DNA from: Glandiceps talaboti
Taxonomy: Eukaryota > Hemichordata > Enteropneusta > Spengelidae
Reading direction: 5' to 3'
Assembly (NCBI RefSeq): GCF_964340395.1
Contig: NC_135555.1
Location: forward strand, 21,572,447 to 21,636,446
Length of the DNA stretch: 64,000 nucleotides
Below the pieces are notes generated by a model, which saw only the letters and a program-made list of their open reading frames with translations, searched no databases and was not told where the DNA came from. Below, piece after piece: positions 11,180 through 26,300 of the stretch; position 1 is the stretch's first letter; each line of letters starts with the position of its first letter. A program made the translations under genes and the position numbers.

Positions 11180-14112
11180 AATACTGTATGTTTGTAGCTT
11201 CTTCACCACTACAAATGGCCTTGATGAAATCTTGCTTACAATGCACAGAGAATTCCAATAATTTTGGACATAAAATATGTTACATCATTTCACAAATACA
11301 TGACAAATTTTATGACTATTCAAATAATATCTGGTTATCTCATCAGTCCTTTTCAAATCAAAATATTCCACAAACTAATCCTGAATGATAGCTACAATGT
11401 AACACCTGCTACAATATGAAATTAATATTTGACAAATAAAAAATATGACTAAATCTTACATTTTCTATAAATCATTGGATTTTGGTGTGACTAAACCAGC
11501 ACTTGTTGTATGGAATATTTAAAGGGGGTAATTCAGAAACTAGGATTGCGATGATTTATGATAATTATAGATAATTATTCAGTATCTTTAGACTTCCACC
11601 TCCACTCATTTAGTTAGAGACCACATTGGCATCCAGACTAATCTTAACCTGGAATCCTGTCGTCTAGGAGTCTCCTCTCATTTTTCCTCAACCACATGTG
11701 AAAAGCCAGAGCAAAATCCCAACATCACAAGATTTCAGGCTAGTCATGTTCTCACAAGCAAGAGCTGATATTTGAAATTGTGTGTCTCACTCTCAGTGGC
11801 GCATCAAATTGGCTTTGAGGGTACACTGTTTATAATGGCTCTAAATAATTCCTGTTACACGTAAACGTAAAATGTCAACTCTATGTATCAGTTTGAACAA
11901 TAAACTGAAGTCATGAAAATGACATTTCTACTAGAAAAAAATTCAAAACAGCACATGTATACACAATATATTTTCTTATCCTTATCAATATATAATATCG
12001 TTGTTTAAATATTTCACAAATCTGTTCCTGCAAAATTAATCAAATATAGTTTCTCGGAAATGTTTACTACATCACTCGATATGTATCAGTGGAAAATCCC
12101 TCAGGGTAACTCTGGTAAATACAAGAAAATACTTATTTATAATCCCACAAAAGAAAACACTTTATATGATGTAAGTCACGACTCCATGAGAGTGTGTGGG
12201 TTGGTTGGTGACTATGGATACCATATATGGAAGACAGAATTTTAACAACAGGAATTATCTCATGGCATATGTAACTATGTTATGAATATGTCGATATTAT
12301 TTACAAGGGAGCGCTTCATTCAAGGATTCATTTCCTTTCATGGAGTAGGAACAATGATCAAGTTTTGACACAAATTAATTATACTACATGTGTTAAAATT
12401 TACCTCTGTGTACAAAAATCAAATCAAATTTGAACCCACCTGACAACGTCAGAATTTAGGTCAAAGGTCAAGTCATACTACTGCACACTGACTTTGACCA
12501 TAGTAAATCAACAATGCCAGATTTCAACCAAAATTAATAATATAGAAGAATAAATCACATAAACCTAGAGACTTGGCGATCTGGTTTTACAATGTTGTTC
12601 ACAGGAATCAGTCAAGTCAATACCTCAAATCAGAAAGCCAAGATTCTTGTCTAAACACACGTGTGTGTGTGTGTGTGTGTGTGTTTGTTACAAAGCTATT
12701 TCATAAAACAGTTCAACTACAAGTCCAAATACGCAAGTGCTAGTATGTTGTGTACTCTAAGAGTGTCACTGATTGACTGACATTGACTAGTCTGAACTAG
12801 ATTGTCACATTTTGCCGATTGGCAGGTACAGGTACAGGTATAGACTTCAACTGACCTATCTAATAATTTTGCATTTAATTTGATTTTAGAATTCATTTTA
12901 TGATTCTCATAAATATGTACTTTGCACACTTAAAATCACATAATATGGATAATTAATGTGAAATAGACTCCTTTGAATCAACATAGTAAAGTATAATCAA
13001 ATAAAATTAGTGAAGGCAGGCTACTCCATGTTGTAATTATTCATATGAAACGATGTAAGCGTTGAGATGTGATTTTCAAATCAAACCTCTTTACTAGACA
13101 CAGTCTTGTGATAAATGGTTTTCAAGGGCACTCTGTCTTGTACAGATGTTGTACAATATGAATGTAAAACACACTATACATGGATTATTCTACTGATCCT
13201 ATGTAATACACATATAAAACAAACCTGTCAATTTATGACAAATTAAGCATAAGTGACACCACATTTTGTTATCTAAGAAGTAACAAATATGATGTTAGCA
13301 CTTTTTGTGACAGCTGTACACTTTAATTTAAACATCTTTGATTTGTTTAACTTTTTTCTTGACATCATACAAATAAATTATTATAATTATATTATCATTT
13401 TTATTTCTGTATACTGCTGATATCACTACCCTGTACAGTTAAAATGCATGTATATATGTTATTGTAGGAACAGTGAAATTGGGTTTGGGTTAGGGTTAGT
13501 TGTAAGTTCACTACATCTGTCAACAAGTTATTATACTGAATACAGATGTCTCTATCCTTGAATAATACTGTACAAGACTGATTCATCGATATGTGCACTT
13601 CACATTGCAGTTTTTACACTGGTCCTGTACACATTGACAAATCTTTCAACAGAAACGTACTATTAAGTAGACAGCTCTCATTGCTTAGAAAAACTGAAGT
13701 ACCGATACTCACTGAATGGTCTTGCTATAAGTACCGTATTAGTAAAGAAATAAAAAAGTATTGATTTGCACTAGCAAGTTACTGATTGTAAAAATGAAAG
13801 TAACTGTTCTCCGGTGCAATAAAAATTGTACTTGTGGACTTTTCAATTTTACGAGCACTTGAACACTTTTAACTCCTGTATTACAATGATAGGACTATAC
13901 TTCAACAATATTAGAAATTTGCCAACAATGTCAATTGGAGACCTTTGATCAGCTTGCATTGTTACGGGTTAATGTACATTATTATATATTAATAAATTCT
14001 CTGTGTTTATCACAGCATGTCTGAAATATCAGTAGACACAATGGTAGAAGGGTTGTGTAGTGAGTATTAGAAAATTCTTGTCATGAGATATCATTATTCT
14101 CTACACAGACAC

Positions 14113-14333
<221 letters not shown>

Positions 14334-15168
14334 CGACAGATCGAACTGTAAGCATCTCTAATACTGGTGGTTTATAGTACAAATGACAATCACATTGTTT
14401 GAATTGTCTAAGAAATATTCACCCACTGCATTCATGATTTGGCAAAATTTCCAGTTGTTTGCATTTTCAGTGTGTTAAAACTTTCATTAAAAAATGGAAG
14501 GGGGGAGAAAAACAGTTGGTCAACAGAAAACAGTAGGTAGGATTGAGGTATCTGATCAGAACTTACACAAATTAAAAAAAAAAACCACACAATTCAACAA
14601 AGGTGTGTACTGTTTTCTTTGCATAATGAAATGTTGATTCCCTTAAGCTTATGGATGCACAATTAATTTATGTATATACACATTCCACCATCATCACACT
14701 GTTAAATGGTCACTGTATACAGTATAGCCATAGGTAATGGTGTATGAAATGTCATGTTTTTACAGCTTTCAAATGTTGATGTCTGTAATATCATGGTTGG
14801 ATAAGTTGATGTGTGAAGTTGTTGTCCTGAGTTCAATCATAAAGAACTGACATATTAAAATTTCTTAAATGTACAGAAATACTATAAATGTTTCATAATT
14901 TTTTAATGGCAACAAATTTACTAATCAGTAAGCTAATTATGGCAACAAATTCACTGATCTAATTCTAATGTTACATTACTAAATATTTAATGATTTTCAC
15001 TGGCCTTCTTTGGTTGGCCTTGGAAATAAACATCCCAGTTAGTTCAGTCTCTGTAATCTGAGTCGGTAAATAAATTCGTGGTGCTGGAGGCAAAATGATA
15101 ACATGCTGGCTGGCGACTTTTCGAAACAGTATCGACTTGAAGGCCGCCAATGCACACATCGATCTCAT

Positions 15169-15201
15169 CATGGATGTATTAGTGAGACTAATACATCCAT
15201 G
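15169..15201. mobile_element. 33-bp hairpin insertion with 7-bp direct repeats (H2)
   Basis: Perfect 15-bp arms CATGGATGTATTAGT / ACTAATACATCCATG around the loop GAG, immediately flanked by ATCTCAT on both sides (15162-15168, 15202-15208). The first 12 bases match H1 at 10 positions. Seen directly; mobility is inferred from the flanking repeats. Confidence 0.7.
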
Positions 15202-15691
15202 ATCTCATGTAATACGAGTACAACTGCGGCAAAGTGGGTCAAATTTCAAGCCGACTAAAATAATCACCGGTTTGCTCCTACGTGGCTTTACAGCGATTAC
15301 ATACAAGGATGTATTGCTCAATCCGGAATCGGACAGCACGAGGGATTCATACGACATGACACACGACTTTTCGCGATGACGACATCGGACTGTTGGATCG
15401 TAAATATACAGTACAATGAAACACTAAATGAGGGCATCGCCATTACAAATACATCATAAACACATTGCCTGCTATTGTAACACAGTCTAATATGATTAAA
15501 TATTGGGGCAAAACGTCGTCGATTCCATAGTTTCCGACTTGTTTACATTTATACCCGGCGACTTGACGAACCGTTCCTGTTACAGCAACCATGCATGTGA
15601 TCGAGTTTATTTCGTACGATCAAATTTATTGGCGTATTTTAAACGATAATGATAAATTAAGAAAAAGACGGTCACGAATACATGAACTTAC

Positions 15692-15805
15692 CTTTCGTCT
15701 TTACAATAAATCTACCGAAACGTCGTACAGCATATAAATTCCAATGTAATTCACCGAGTATTACGATTTACGGGGCGTTCTCAGCTGCAGGTGTCCGCCA
15801 TGTTT
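15692..15805 (-). promoter_or_regulatory. Probable promoter and non-coding first exon of the left-hand minus-strand gene
   Basis: On the minus strand AACATGGCGGACACC, a YY1/initiator-like AAnATGGCGG context, is followed by a six-codon uORF ending TGA. A perfect donor GAAAG|gtaagt follows, with the exon ending at 15692. Local CpG content is clearly higher than in the surroundings (15.2-15.85 kb). The exon would splice to the ATG exon at 9144-9217. The transcription start is inferred. Confidence 0.4.
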
Positions 15806-16419
15806 ATTGCATGTGGGATTGTGGGTTTGGAGTAATTTAGGACATTGAGGGCGCCGTTATAGCCTCAACTCGTATCATGTGAATTTCGATACCACACAAT
15901 GATGAGTAGAGGATTGTTTTTTTTTATTAGATTTCGAATTTGTAGAACGATTTTATCATGGCTTCCTATTTGCAAAATCAACATGAAACAACATACGCCA
16001 AGTTTGTAACTTAGTACATTGCAAAGATCATTAAATATGTGTACTATCTTTGTTCTGGTACGTACAATAACAAAGTCTTGATACATTTTTTAGCTTTTCG
16101 CAATGTATTGGGATGTAAACATGCTAAGGGTATGCAGTACAGTTTATAAATCATGTATTACATATAATTTGTAACACTCCTTTTATATTTATACTGTGCC
16201 TAAATAGCCAAAATAAAGCAGAAGTTCTATCCAGTCTTGGACATGTCCTTATATTCAAACTCAATTATTGAGTTACAAACACAGACTTTGTTAATGTTGT
16301 GTCATATTGACTTTTCAGGTGGGAAGCCATGATAAAATTGTTTCTTTTAACAATTCAAAGCCAAAATAAACACCCAATCCTCATCCATACGGCCACTTTT
16401 AAACAATCAATACATGTAC

Positions 16420-16420
<1 letters not shown>

Positions 16421-16450
<30 letters not shown>

Positions 16451-16549
16451 TGTATGTATGTATGTATGTATGTATGTATGTATGTATGTATGTATGTACA
16501 TATGTACGTATGTATGTATGTATGTATGTATGTATGTATGTATGTGTAC

Positions 16550-16580
<31 letters not shown>

Positions 16581-16609
16581 TGTATGTATGTATGTATGTA
16601 TGTATGTAC

Positions 16610-16640
<31 letters not shown>

Positions 16641-16670
16641 TGTATGTATGTATGTATGTATGTATGTATG
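16421..16670 (+). repeat. (TATG)n microsatellite, 250 bp
   Basis: Tetranucleotide TATG/TGTA with a few TACATATG or TACGTATG interruptions. The many YVCM/IHTY-repeat open frames are artefacts. Confidence 0.97.
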
Positions 16671-17373
16671 CACATTGAACATTCACACAAACTAAAACGT
16701 TTAATACAAGATTATTACAATACAAACAGGACAAGAATAACATGTAATAAGGATATTAAAACTTTATTCCAATAAAGTATTGGATCTCTTCTCTACTCTT
16801 TCAAAAAGTGCTCTATGAAACATCCCAAGGCGTTCACCCAGGAAAAAAAAAAAACTCACGTAAAAGACGCAATAACGATGGAATAAAGGTAAGTACAGGA
16901 AAACCAGCCTATCTAACATCAGATTTTAATCAGATTGGAAACATCCTTGCAATGGTAACCATTTACCATGTACAGTTTGACCTGTGACCTGTGACCATCC
17001 CATTGTTACCAAGGGGTGGGCATGTGACCATCCTATTGTTACCAAGGGGTGGGCAAGTCAAAGCTTTCACAACCTGATCGCAGGGGTCAAAGGTCAAATG
17101 AATGATACAATAAACACTACCCAATCCTTCAACTCATGTGATTATCTTACATTCCTCAAAACTGAAATCATCATAATTAAAGTAAAATCTATGTCAACAA
17201 CATAGGAAACAAGTACATTTAAAATTCAAAGAAATAAAAACAACTATACTGAAATGATTTTTTTTTAAGACTTCATACTTTAAAAGTTATGAACAAAGTC
17301 ATATCTTCAAATGAAAGTTCCTACTCACAGAGTCAATAAAAAAATTTGGAACCGAATCCCAAATTTTCACGAC

Positions 17374-17545
17374 CATCTCAGCATCACCATGGGTGTACTA
17401 CAATGGGTCGTATCATTAGCATCTCAGCATCAAGGGTGTACTACAATGGGTCGTATCATTACCATCTCAGCATCAAGGGTGTACTACAATGTGCCGTATC
17501 ATTACCATCTCAGCATCAAGGGTGTACTACAATGGGCCGTTATCA
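17374..17545 (+). repeat. 43-bp minisatellite, about 4 copies
   Basis: Unit core CATCTCAGCATCAAGGGTGT then ACTACAATGGGTCGTATCAT; the first and last copies are variant. Confidence 0.9.
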
Positions 17546-17851
17546 TCAGCAAGACTTCTATGTACCCAGAGTGCATGAACATTTCACTCTCCATAAAGTT
17601 ATATCACACTTCATGGTAAATGTATATAATTCAACTCAGTAAGTGTTCAGGAATTACATTTATCACTATCATACTTTAACTCTAGTAATACATGATGTGA
17701 AAAAAAACCTAATTATTGCATAGTTGTATTCAGTTGGAAATAACTATCCATTTCCCACTGAGATCCATAGCTATAGCTAACAGCCTCGTATCTACTCGCC
17801 TACAGTACTTCATATGCACAATACAACATGCAACAGATACACTCACATACA

Positions 17852-17853
<2 letters not shown>

Positions 17854-17909
<56 letters not shown>
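17854..17909 (+). repeat. (CA)n microsatellite near the TK2 3' end
   Basis: About 28 CA units, about 80 bp beyond the proposed TK2 poly(A) signal in the direction of transcription. Confidence 0.97.
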
Positions 17910-17913
<4 letters not shown>

Positions 17914-17985
17914 TACTTACATAATGTACCCATACAACCTTACCCTACTGAACCTTTCTAAAAATACAAAAAAATTTGAAAATAA

Positions 17986-17991
17986 TTTATT
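17986..17991 (-). promoter_or_regulatory. Poly(A) signal of the TK2-like gene
   Basis: TTTATT on the plus strand reads AATAAA on the minus strand, 167 nt beyond the TK2-like stop codon. Confidence 0.55.
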
Positions 17992-18157
17992 TTGGGGTAT
18001 CTCTAATGGTTGGACATTTCCTGACAAGAGTTGGTTGATTAAGTGATCACATGACCATAGGGGTGGAAAGGTCAGCCAATCACATGACCAGTAAAGTTTC
18101 CATGACATGGACAATATCTTTGATTATGTGTGTTCTTTCAATCTACTTCAATGAATC

Positions 18158-21711
<3,554 letters not shown>

Positions 21712-22218
21712 TCTGGTAATGTATCTCGTACTGTATGATATCACAGGTTTTTAAAGCAAATCAGAATTCACCAAAATCAGGGTGCAATTTGCGGTATGAT
21801 TCTACTATGAATGACTTATTATTACGCAATCCACATAATGAGAATTGTGCAGGAAAATGTTTGATGAACTAGCAATTTGTCATCTCTCAGTAAAGTAAGC
21901 AGTCTGTATGGTCCATCTAGCATTCTCTTCTGTGCTCCACTGGAATCCCTAAAGGAATCGCGAAGGATACGCGAGTACGGTCGTACTACAGTTGGGCAAA
22001 TCTGCAGTGCAAGCAAATAACGTGTTTCGTAACTGCTTCTTTTAGCTATATCCGTAACAGCGCAGGCGTGAAACCTAGTCCACCATCTAAACCAATCAAT
22101 AAGCAGATATTTCAACTTTGAACTTTGTCCCAGGTCAGAGTCAGCTGACTGAGGGCTTCGAACTTAGTATCTTAAAGTGTACGAGTGAGACTTTACACCC
22201 AGCTAAAATAACCATACC
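21712..22218. promoter_or_regulatory. Probable bidirectional promoter between TK2-like and DHRS4-like genes
   Basis: The two start codons face away from each other and are 507 bp apart. The segment is visibly richer in CpG than the flanking introns and holds no exon of either gene that I can identify. A 97-codon minus-strand open frame here (22115-21822) has no splice context or recognisable domain, so I treat it as fortuitous. Sharing of the promoter is inferred from the head-to-head arrangement; no TATA box was found at a convincing position. Confidence 0.5.
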
Positions 22219-23301
22219 ATGTCCCGATTCATTGCCAGGGGAGTGCTATCACTTTGCAAATATCACTCAAGATATCAAAATACGAATACTTTAGTCAGAA
22301 TGGCAAGCACATCAGCGGCTGGGTCACGGAAGTTGGATGGAAAAGTTGCAGTAGTCACAGCATCCACAGACGGGTAAAATCAACTTTTTAAAAACAAATT
22401 TTAAGCACACGTTTTAATAATAGTTGGCCATAGTCTGGATGGCAACTGTGGTTAACGATACTGTATGGTCACAGTGCAGGTCAAAGTCCGTTCAATCAAT
22501 GGAAAATAACAAATGAAACTGGTTCTTGTACATTACGTATACTTTGCAACGCGGGGTGGGTGGGGGAGGGGGGGTTGATGGGCTCATAGTCCTGCTTGCA
22601 TACGGAGGAATTCGGGACTCGATTCTGACAATTGTCCTTAGAGTCAAGTCAGTAATACAGACTCGTGCACCGTCATGGAAGCAGGACTAATGGGCTCAGT
22701 ATTTCGCATATGGCTATTAGGAGGAACGCTTACCAGTCATAACGTCCCCGCGTCAAAACGTCCCCGGGTCAAAACGTCCCCGGGTATGACCAAAACGTCC
22801 CCGGGTCAAAACGTCCCCGGGTCAAAACGTCCTCGGGTATGACCAAAATTTAACCAAGAGACTTGACTGTGTAACAGTTTCCGTTCCTTCCCTAAAACAC
22901 GGTCACCTTTAGTACATCTTCTGTGTTGCCAACGTTGGCACACATCGCACTCCAAAGCCTGCTGATGTTTGGTGACTTCTAAACTGCACTTGATACACGG
23001 GAATTCAGGTTCTACGAAACGGCGTTTGTTGATATGTCTGGTATTCATGATGATGATGATAGTGATGACGTTGAAAATTTCGTTTAGGAAGATAAGGTAA
23101 AGTTGCTCGCTTGTCGATAATTCGATACAAGTGTACGAAGGTATCGGTTTTGCGTAGATTTTTTATACTTTGCGATTGGCAATCACGTGATGCTTAGCCG
23201 ATCCATGGGAGCCGCATAAACGTATTTTGGGCACCTGAGGTGGGTACGCAGTCACATTACTGTATTGTGATGTAAGAAATAGTAAGAAATAAGGATATAA
23301 T

Positions 23302-23339
<38 letters not shown>

Positions 23340-26300
23340 CACACACAAATAGTTTGGGTCGAGGAAAATGGAAAGACGGGGACATTTTGACCTGGGGACG
23401 TTTTGACCAGGGGACGTTTTGACTTATGGAAACCGGGGACGTTTTGACCCGGGGACGTTTTGACTGGATACCGGAGGAACATGTTGTCTATACTATTGCG
23501 ATAGGATGGCTACTCCAATTTTTTTTATCGAAGTATGCACATGTCATAAAATTTACCAATCCGTTAAGACCATTTGCCACCTGAGTCATTAGTCTTGTTT
23601 GAAGTGAGGCATTTTTAGTGGGCAGCACATCCCAACCAAAGCTAATCGTCATATTGAAAATGTTACATCCAATCTACCGTCCAGGATCCAATCTACCATC
23701 CAGGATCCAATCTACCATCCAGGATCCAACCTACCGTCCAGGATCCAATCTACCATCCAGGATCCACCCTACCATCCAGAATCCAACGTACCATCCAGTA
23801 TCCAACCTACCATCCCATTATGTGGGTTGGACTGTCCAGTTAGTTGTACACCTAAAACTTTATCTTTATCTCCAGAATAGGGTTTGCCATTGCAAGAAAA
23901 CTGGCTGAAGATGGTGCCCATGTTGTGATCAGTAGTCGTAAACAGAATAACGTAGACAAAGCTGTAGAAACTCTGAAATCAGAGAATCTCAGTGTCTCTG
24001 GAATGGTGTGTCATGTCGGCAAACCAGAGGACAGAACAAAACTACTACAATCGGTAAGAAGAGAATAAACCATGAACTATACAGTTAGATTTATTTATGA
24101 AATGACTACAGTTTTGAAAGTTAAAAAGACTTCTTGCACTTTCACCCGTTGCTCTCTGTAATCATATAAAAGCTTACCTATAGTAACTTTACCACACAAT
24201 CTAACTGCCTCTATCACTAAGAGTTTGTACATTTCAGTTTCTCTGGAGAAAACCAATATTTGTCCTATGATTGAAACTGAGGACACAGGAAGTCTTATCA
24301 GATTGTTTTTTAAATTCCTTCTCCTTGAGAAGGATGACAATTTAGGTGTAAAAACAATTGTCAGTCAGAGCTATCAAAAATGTTGATCCAGATCAAAACA
24401 ATATTCCTTTGTATATGGCTACACTGATAATATAACATTAATACGAGAACCTAGGATTGAAACCTTTGTCTAGAGCTTTTCCATACCATTGTAGATTAGC
24501 TTAAAGTTAAAGGCTCATTTCTGCTGTTGTCTGGCAGAGCTATAGAAAAAGCTGACCCAGTACAAAAATAATCCTGCATAATCCTTATGGCTTAACTGTA
24601 AAGGTGACACTAATGTCATTATGTGTGAACCTGGGATCCAATCTGAGGCCTTTAAACTTGTTATGATAATTTAGTGACTGTTTCTCTTCACAGGCAGCTG
24701 AAAAGTCTGGAGGTATAGATATTCTTGTTTCAAATGCAGCTGTCAATCCATCATTTGGACCAATTCTGGATGTAAGTACATGACAGGGTCAGTTTATCTG
24801 TGTGTTTGACTTTTATGATGTTAATGTGCTAGACTAAGTTCAATCCATGATACAAACACATCCATAACCTAATCTTTCTAAGTTTGGAATTTCTAATTCA
24901 TCTAGCTGTTTTTGTACTTGTTTCTTCAATCATTAACTGTCATTATAGTAGCAAGAAGATTTAGATGTGCTGTAGGCAGATGCAATAATAGAAAAAGTCC
25001 AACAAAAATTATTTCTAAGGTGCATACTACATGTTTAATAAGTGACAACTTTCATAAAATCAGCACTTCTGAAAAGGAAAGACATTCTACAGAGTTAAAA
25101 TACGTACTTTACATTTATCTATAACCTAAAGTTTACACTTTCATATCAACCTTATTTTGTTATTTTGTTAACAGTTATTACTCTAGTTTATATATTTACT
25201 AGTTTGTTTTAGCACTAAATACTTATTGCAGAAAATCCAATGAAGAAATATAGTTTTCTTAATGGATGTAATAAAGATTCTACTCTATTAATATTGTTTA
25301 TGTGTTCTTTGCAGACAACAGAGAAAGTTTGGGACAAGGTAAGAATTATTCCTTATTCAACTGTTGGAATTTGCACAAATATTAAACTTGTATGTAAAAG
25401 AAAGTTGGATGTAAGATGTAAGTTTCGGAATACAAAATGTAAAAGATTTCCATTCTTGAAAACAGTTGTATTTTGTAATAAAAACGTTATTAAATCCAAA
25501 AAAAATAAAGAATTTGTGGAACATAATACTTTTAGGAAACAAATATCTTTAAAAACCAACTTTGTAAAAAAGATTAAACATTAGGTATGAAAAACAGTTG
25601 TCTAACAAAGCTGTAGAAAAAGTTGGCCCAGAACAAAAGACCAATTCTTGGTGATCGTGATGGCTCCACTGATACGATAACATTAACTCAGGAACCTGGG
25701 ATTGAAACAATGGTGTACCATGTGAAGTTGTTTGATAAAAACTTGGATATTAAATGAGATAAAATATGTTGTTTTTTGTTCATCACTTATCAGTACGAAT
25801 TTGGCATCGAAACTTGCAAAGGAACTTCCATTATTATGTTACAGTTACATTAACAATTTAGTTGACATACTCATAAGATAAAATAAATTAAACAAAGTTA
25901 ATTTTCAACGTATCCCTCCCCTGTAATGATTGTCTTCTCATTCATGGATTGTCAGTAGACAAATATGAACTTTGCTTCTTGCATCGTTATTCCATGTTTA
26001 TAGTACTCAAATCAGTGGTTTACTTTTGACAAATATTTTCATCATATATAAAGATAGTAATTTTCATTTAGCACAAACAAATTACTGACTCACCTGTTTA
26101 CCTGCACATTTATCTCAGATTGAATAAAATAACTAAAACAATGACAAATTAATAGTGAGTGTCATTTCTTAAGCCAAGATCTAGAATATGTGTAATTGGA
26201 TGAAAAAAAATTTAAATCTTAGGAAACTAAATTGATTATAACATATCAAACAACACGTACAAACAAATCAATATTAATAAAATCAGTGCCTGGTCAAATT

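Larger units (their letters stand above)
15806..17853. other. Gene-free stretch
   Basis: Contains the (TATG)n tract, a ~34-bp tandem duplication with CCATTGTTACCAAGGGGTGG (about 16988-17055) and the 43-bp minisatellite. No exon supported. Confidence 0.5.
22728..23472. mobile_element. 745-bp MULE/hAT-like non-autonomous DNA transposon in DHRS4 intron 1
   Basis: Flanked by a perfect 8-bp direct repeat GGAGGAAC (22720-22727 and 23473-23480). The termini are inverted (GCTTACCAGTCA against GGTATCCAGTCA on the other strand). Both ends continue as arrays of a 16-bp motif based on GTCAAAACGTCCCCGG: about six copies at left (22736-22850) and about five inverted copies at right (23377-23463). The interior carries a PHD-like exon fragment and a (CA)n tract. 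An 8-bp target duplication is usual for hAT and within the range seen for MULEs; superfamily assignment is open. Confidence 0.8.

Noticed and set aside
14971-15171. 66-codon minus-strand frame with a mitochondrial-like N-terminus
   Set aside because: Its ATG comes from the end of an inserted hairpin, no splice sites or known family; kept only as a remark.
16329-16775. 148-codon YVCM-repeat open frame and overlapping IHTY frames
   Set aside because: Translation of the (TATG)n microsatellite.
21822-22115. 97-codon minus-strand frame in the TK2/DHRS4 promoter region
   Set aside because: Not in phase with a TK2 splice acceptor and the TK2 start is explained downstream; no domain.
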